This document shows, one piece after another, positions 7,962-9,626 of a DNA stretch of 9,626 nucleotides. Source of the stretch: Pseudomonadota bacterium. GTDB taxonomy: Bacteria > Myxococcota > Polyangia > Polyangiales > Polyangiaceae. The notes beneath the pieces were generated by a model. It searched no databases. It saw only the letters and a program-made list of their open reading frames with translations, and had not been told where the DNA came from. The position numbers and the translations under genes were made by a program. The first letter of the stretch is position 1. Each line of letters begins with the position of its first letter. The stretch covers positions 1-9,626 of the forward strand of contig JAEZYO010000915.1 of the NCBI GenBank assembly GCA_023419055.1. Direction: 5' to 3'.

Positions 7962-8590
7962 CACGAATACTCGAGCACGATGCCTTCGAGGATGTTCGCG
8001 ACGTCCTCGCAGCGGTCGGTCGCGGCCTCCAGGTTGTCGATGATGTCACGCCACTTGAGCGCCATCAGCGCGTCGAACTCACCGCTGAAGAGGCGCGCGA
8101 GCGCGCGGCGGTAGTTGACGTCCGCTTCGTTCTCGAGCCGGTTGATCTCGACGCAGAGGTCGAGCATCTCCTTCGGCTTCTTCACCTGCGGCAGGAGCCG
8201 GACGGCCTTGTTCACGGCTTCGGCCGCTTGATGCAAGACCGACGCGAGCGCAGGCACGAAGGGCGGCACGGTCTTCTCTCCGTAGAGGAGCAGCCGCTCC
8301 GCCACGGCCTCCGTGAGATCGAGCACGTCATCGAGCGCCGTGATCAGCGCGTGGATGTCGCTGCGGTCGACCGGCGTGATCCACGTCTTGTGCAGGCGCG
8401 CGATCGTCTCGTGCGTGATCTTGTCGCCCGCGTTCTCGGCCTCGGAGATCGCGCGCGCGAGCTCCTCGGTCCGCTCCGGCTCGGCGAAGACCTCGACCAG
8501 GAGCTGCGACGCCCGCACGATGCACGCCGCGTGACGCTCGAAAGCCTCGTAAAAGGATCTGTCGTTATTGCTCGGGCCTAGTCCGAACAT
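7961..8590 (-). CDS. DUF47 / PhoU-like phosphate transport regulator (Pit accessory protein)
   Basis: A 209-residue, almost wholly helical cytosolic protein of the DUF47 family (PhoU-like, TIGR00153 type), typically encoded with Pit transporters and thought to modulate phosphate uptake. The fold is seen as repeated amphipathic helices with acidic metal-binding motifs: E52 and D56 in EAENAGDKI, D75/D78 in PVDRSDIHAL, D87/D88/D91 in LDDVLDLTE, E153/D157 in LENEAD, and a C-terminal run D182, D185, E188, D192, E195, D196. These resemble the E/DxxxD metal clusters of PhoU. The length matches the family. The ATG at 8590 is the first start in frame and has only a poor ribosome site. The stop overlaps the Pit start by one base, making an operon. 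Upstream is a 153-base gap containing GTCA repeats that may be a Pho box. Family membership is confident; its exact regulatory action is inferred. Confidence 0.93.
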   Translation of the reverse strand: MFGLGPSNNDRSFYEAFERHAACIVRASQLLVEVFAEPERTEELARAISEAENAGDKITHETIARLHKTWITPVDRSDIHALITALDDVLDLTEAVAERLLLYGEKTVPPFVPALASVLHQAAEAVNKAVRLLPQVKKPKEMLDLCVEINRLENEADVNYRRALARLFSGEFDALMALKWRDIIDNLEAATDRCEDVANILEGIVLEYS

Positions 8591-8640
8591 CGGAATCGGC
8601 GCGGAGCCTAGTCGCCAGCCCCGGTCGATGGAACCGTTTC

Positions 8641-8665
8641 GTCATACTAGTCATGCAAATGTCAC
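8641..8665. promoter_or_regulatory. Candidate Pho box: three GTCA-core repeats upstream of the DUF47-pit operon
   Basis: On the + strand TAGTCAT (8648-8654) and ATGTCAC (8659-8665) are spaced 11 bases apart, each matching 5 of 7 positions of the E. coli PhoB half-site CTGTCAT, with a 4-base spacer. A third core, TCGTCAT (8639-8645), lies 9 bases before. The site is 50-75 bases upstream of the DUF47 start. The half-sites read on the strand opposite to the operon, which is unusual. The TAGTAT on the - strand here could serve as a weak -10. No terminator is seen between phoU and this site. Confidence 0.35.
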
Positions 8666-8743
8666 ACTCCGCCAGACGGCCGCATGGTCCTGAGGGCCGG
8701 ACTGCGCTGCCACTGCAATGGGTGACGGATCCCGGAACGAGAC

Positions 8744-9430
8744 CTAGGCCAGGTTCGTGACGCCGGAGTGCCGGACGTCCTGGCCGCGCACCATGAAGAC
8801 GACCATCTCCGCGATGTTGGTGGCGTGATCGGCGATGCGCTCGAGGTACTTGCCGGTCGAGAGGAGCCGCGTCGAGCAATGCACGAGCTCCGAATGGGAC
8901 ATCATGCTCGTCAGGAGCTCGGGAAAGAGCTGAGCGTAGTAGGCGTCCACCACCCGGTCCCGCTCCACTACGGCAACGGCCTTGGCAGCGTCACCGGCGA
9001 CGAAGGCGTCCAGCGCGTCGTGCAACATGGCCTGAGCGACGAACGCGATGCGGGGGATCTGCTGGTGACCGGGCGACGCCGGCTCGTCGCAGAGCTCGAG
9101 CACTCGCTCACAGATGTTGACGGCGAGGTCACCGATGCGCTCGAGATCCGTCACGAGCTTCAGCGACGTCGTGATGAAGCGAAGGTCGGAAGCGACCGGC
9201 TGACGCTTCGCGAGCACCTGCAAGCAGAGTTCGTCGATCTCGAGCTCGAGCGCGTCAATCTGACCGTCCTGCGCGATGGTCGCGCTCGCGAGCGGACGGC
9301 TCCGTTCGACGAACGCTCGAATCGAGTGATCGATCATCTGCTCGACGCGCGCCCCCATCAAGAGGACGCGTTCGCGCAGCGTCTCGAGCTCGTGCTCGTA
9401 CTCCCTGTCGGTGTGTCGACGTTGCAACAC
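8744..9430 (-). CDS. phoU: PhoU, phosphate signalling regulator
   Basis: Cytosolic helical protein that links phosphate transport to the PhoR/PhoB two-component system and dampens Pho signalling when phosphate is plentiful (family knowledge). It has 228 residues (E. coli 241) with two PhoU domains. The first carries AKRQPVASDLR (74-84) and the metal-binding motif ERIGDLAVN (97-105). The second carries LERIADHATN (196-205) and ends in the typical FMVRGQDVRHSG (212-223). The N-terminus reads YEHELETLRERVLLMG, like the E. coli protein. The start is GTG at 9430; TTG at 9427 is an alternative with better spacing from the GAGGGA ribosome site. In many bacteria phoU closes a pstSCAB operon. Here the 196 bases upstream show no pst gene, and the downstream partners are a DUF47 protein and Pit. 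Confidence in the family is very high. Confidence 0.97.
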   Translation of the reverse strand: MLQRRHTDREYEHELETLRERVLLMGARVEQMIDHSIRAFVERSRPLASATIAQDGQIDALELEIDELCLQVLAKRQPVASDLRFITTSLKLVTDLERIGDLAVNICERVLELCDEPASPGHQQIPRIAFVAQAMLHDALDAFVAGDAAKAVAVVERDRVVDAYYAQLFPELLTSMMSHSELVHCSTRLLSTGKYLERIADHATNIAEMVVFMVRGQDVRHSGVTNLA

Positions 9431-9432
9431 GG

Positions 9433-9438
9433 TCCCTC
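9433..9438 (-). promoter_or_regulatory. Shine-Dalgarno site (GAGGGA) for phoU
   Basis: GAGGGA on the - strand lies 2 bases before the GTG at 9430 and 5 bases before the in-frame TTG at 9427. The spacing slightly favours the TTG, which would shorten PhoU by one residue only. Confidence 0.6.
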
Positions 9439-9626
9439 TATCTTAGCCCCATTTTCCGCGGCGCTCCCCTAATTCTGCGAACTTTTCTCACCCGGACCGC
9501 GCCCACTCCGACCTACGCCCGACCGACTTCCTCGTGCAGGCGAGCGCTGGCTCGAGGCCCAACTCGCCCGCTAGCACTACTCCGCCAATTTTTAGATGGG
9601 CACGAGCGGGCGCACCGGGTGCGCGC
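9439..9626. other. Non-coding stretch upstream of phoU
   Basis: No gene can be supported here. It is relatively AT-rich in patches (around 9440-9487 and 9586-9597) compared with the coding DNA, as expected of a promoter region, but I find no convincing -35/-10 pair and no GTCA repeats. On the - strand one frame is open from the edge to a TAA at 9592-9594 and could be the last codons of an upstream gene, but ten codons are too few to judge. A 5-bp stem (CGAGC/GCTCG, 9541-9554) has no T-tract. Confidence 0.6.
9610..9624. repeat. Perfect inverted repeat with 7-base arms at the right edge
   Basis: GCGCACC and GGTGCGC flank a single central G. The one-base centre makes it a poor hairpin, so a dimeric protein site or a chance GC-rich palindrome is more likely than a terminator. 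No T-tract follows on either strand. Confidence 0.5.

Noticed and set aside
7290..8114. Open reading frame of 274 codons on the + strand opposite pit and DUF47
   Set aside because: Its product is a low-complexity Arg/Glu/Asp/His mix, whereas the - strand frames have all motifs of Pit and DUF47.
9440..9445. TAAGAT on the - strand as the -10 element of phoU
   Set aside because: It is so close to the start codon that the message would begin within or after the ribosome site, and no -35 element is found at the right distance.
8768..9472. Open reading frame of 234 codons on the + strand opposite phoU
   Set aside because: Antisense shadow: the - strand frame carries the conserved PhoU motifs and this one shows no family signature.

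Overview
The window is GC-rich DNA from a Gram-negative bacterium: it encodes a trans-envelope RND efflux system with an outer-membrane channel, and codons end overwhelmingly in G or C. The style (very high GC, Arg/Ala/Glu-rich proteins, genes packed with 1-11 base overlaps) would suit a myxobacterium-like (Myxococcota, formerly Deltaproteobacteria) genome, but this is an impression and not a phylogenetic result.

Left part, + strand (bases 3-5957): a three-gene operon for tripartite export of monovalent copper or silver. It holds an outer-membrane factor of the CusC/CzcC type (5' end outside the window), a CusB-type periplasmic adaptor, and a CusA-type inner-membrane RND pump. The reading frames overlap by 11 and 4 bases, so they are almost certainly translated from one message. 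The adaptor carries two heavy-metal-binding zinc-ribbon-like modules at its N-terminus, and these hold every Cys and every Met of the mature protein. The pump keeps the three-methionine Cu(I)/Ag(I) site but differs from E. coli CusA in its transmembrane proton relay.

Middle, + strand (6061-6939): a single NAD(P)-dependent extended short-chain dehydrogenase/epimerase of unknown substrate. It follows a 103-base gap that contains a 10-base perfect palindrome, and has no visible Shine-Dalgarno sequence.

Right part, - strand (6957-9430): a phosphate module read from right to left. A full PhoU comes first, then a 153-base gap with PhoB-box-like GTCA repeats, then a DUF47 PhoU-like protein coupled by a one-base stop/start overlap to a Pit-family phosphate permease. 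The Pit gene converges on the SDR gene with 17 bases between stops. The pairing suggests phosphate-responsive control of a low-affinity transporter by its own DUF47 partner, with PhoU linking to Pho signalling. The last 196 bases contain no gene I can support.

All genes appear intact apart from the 5'-truncated outer-membrane factor. I saw no tRNA, rRNA, CRISPR array, insertion sequence or clear rho-independent terminator. The most informative anomalies are the adaptor's metal ligands confined to its added domains, the Glu-to-Gln change with a new Glu in the pump's proton pathway, and the candidate Pho box.
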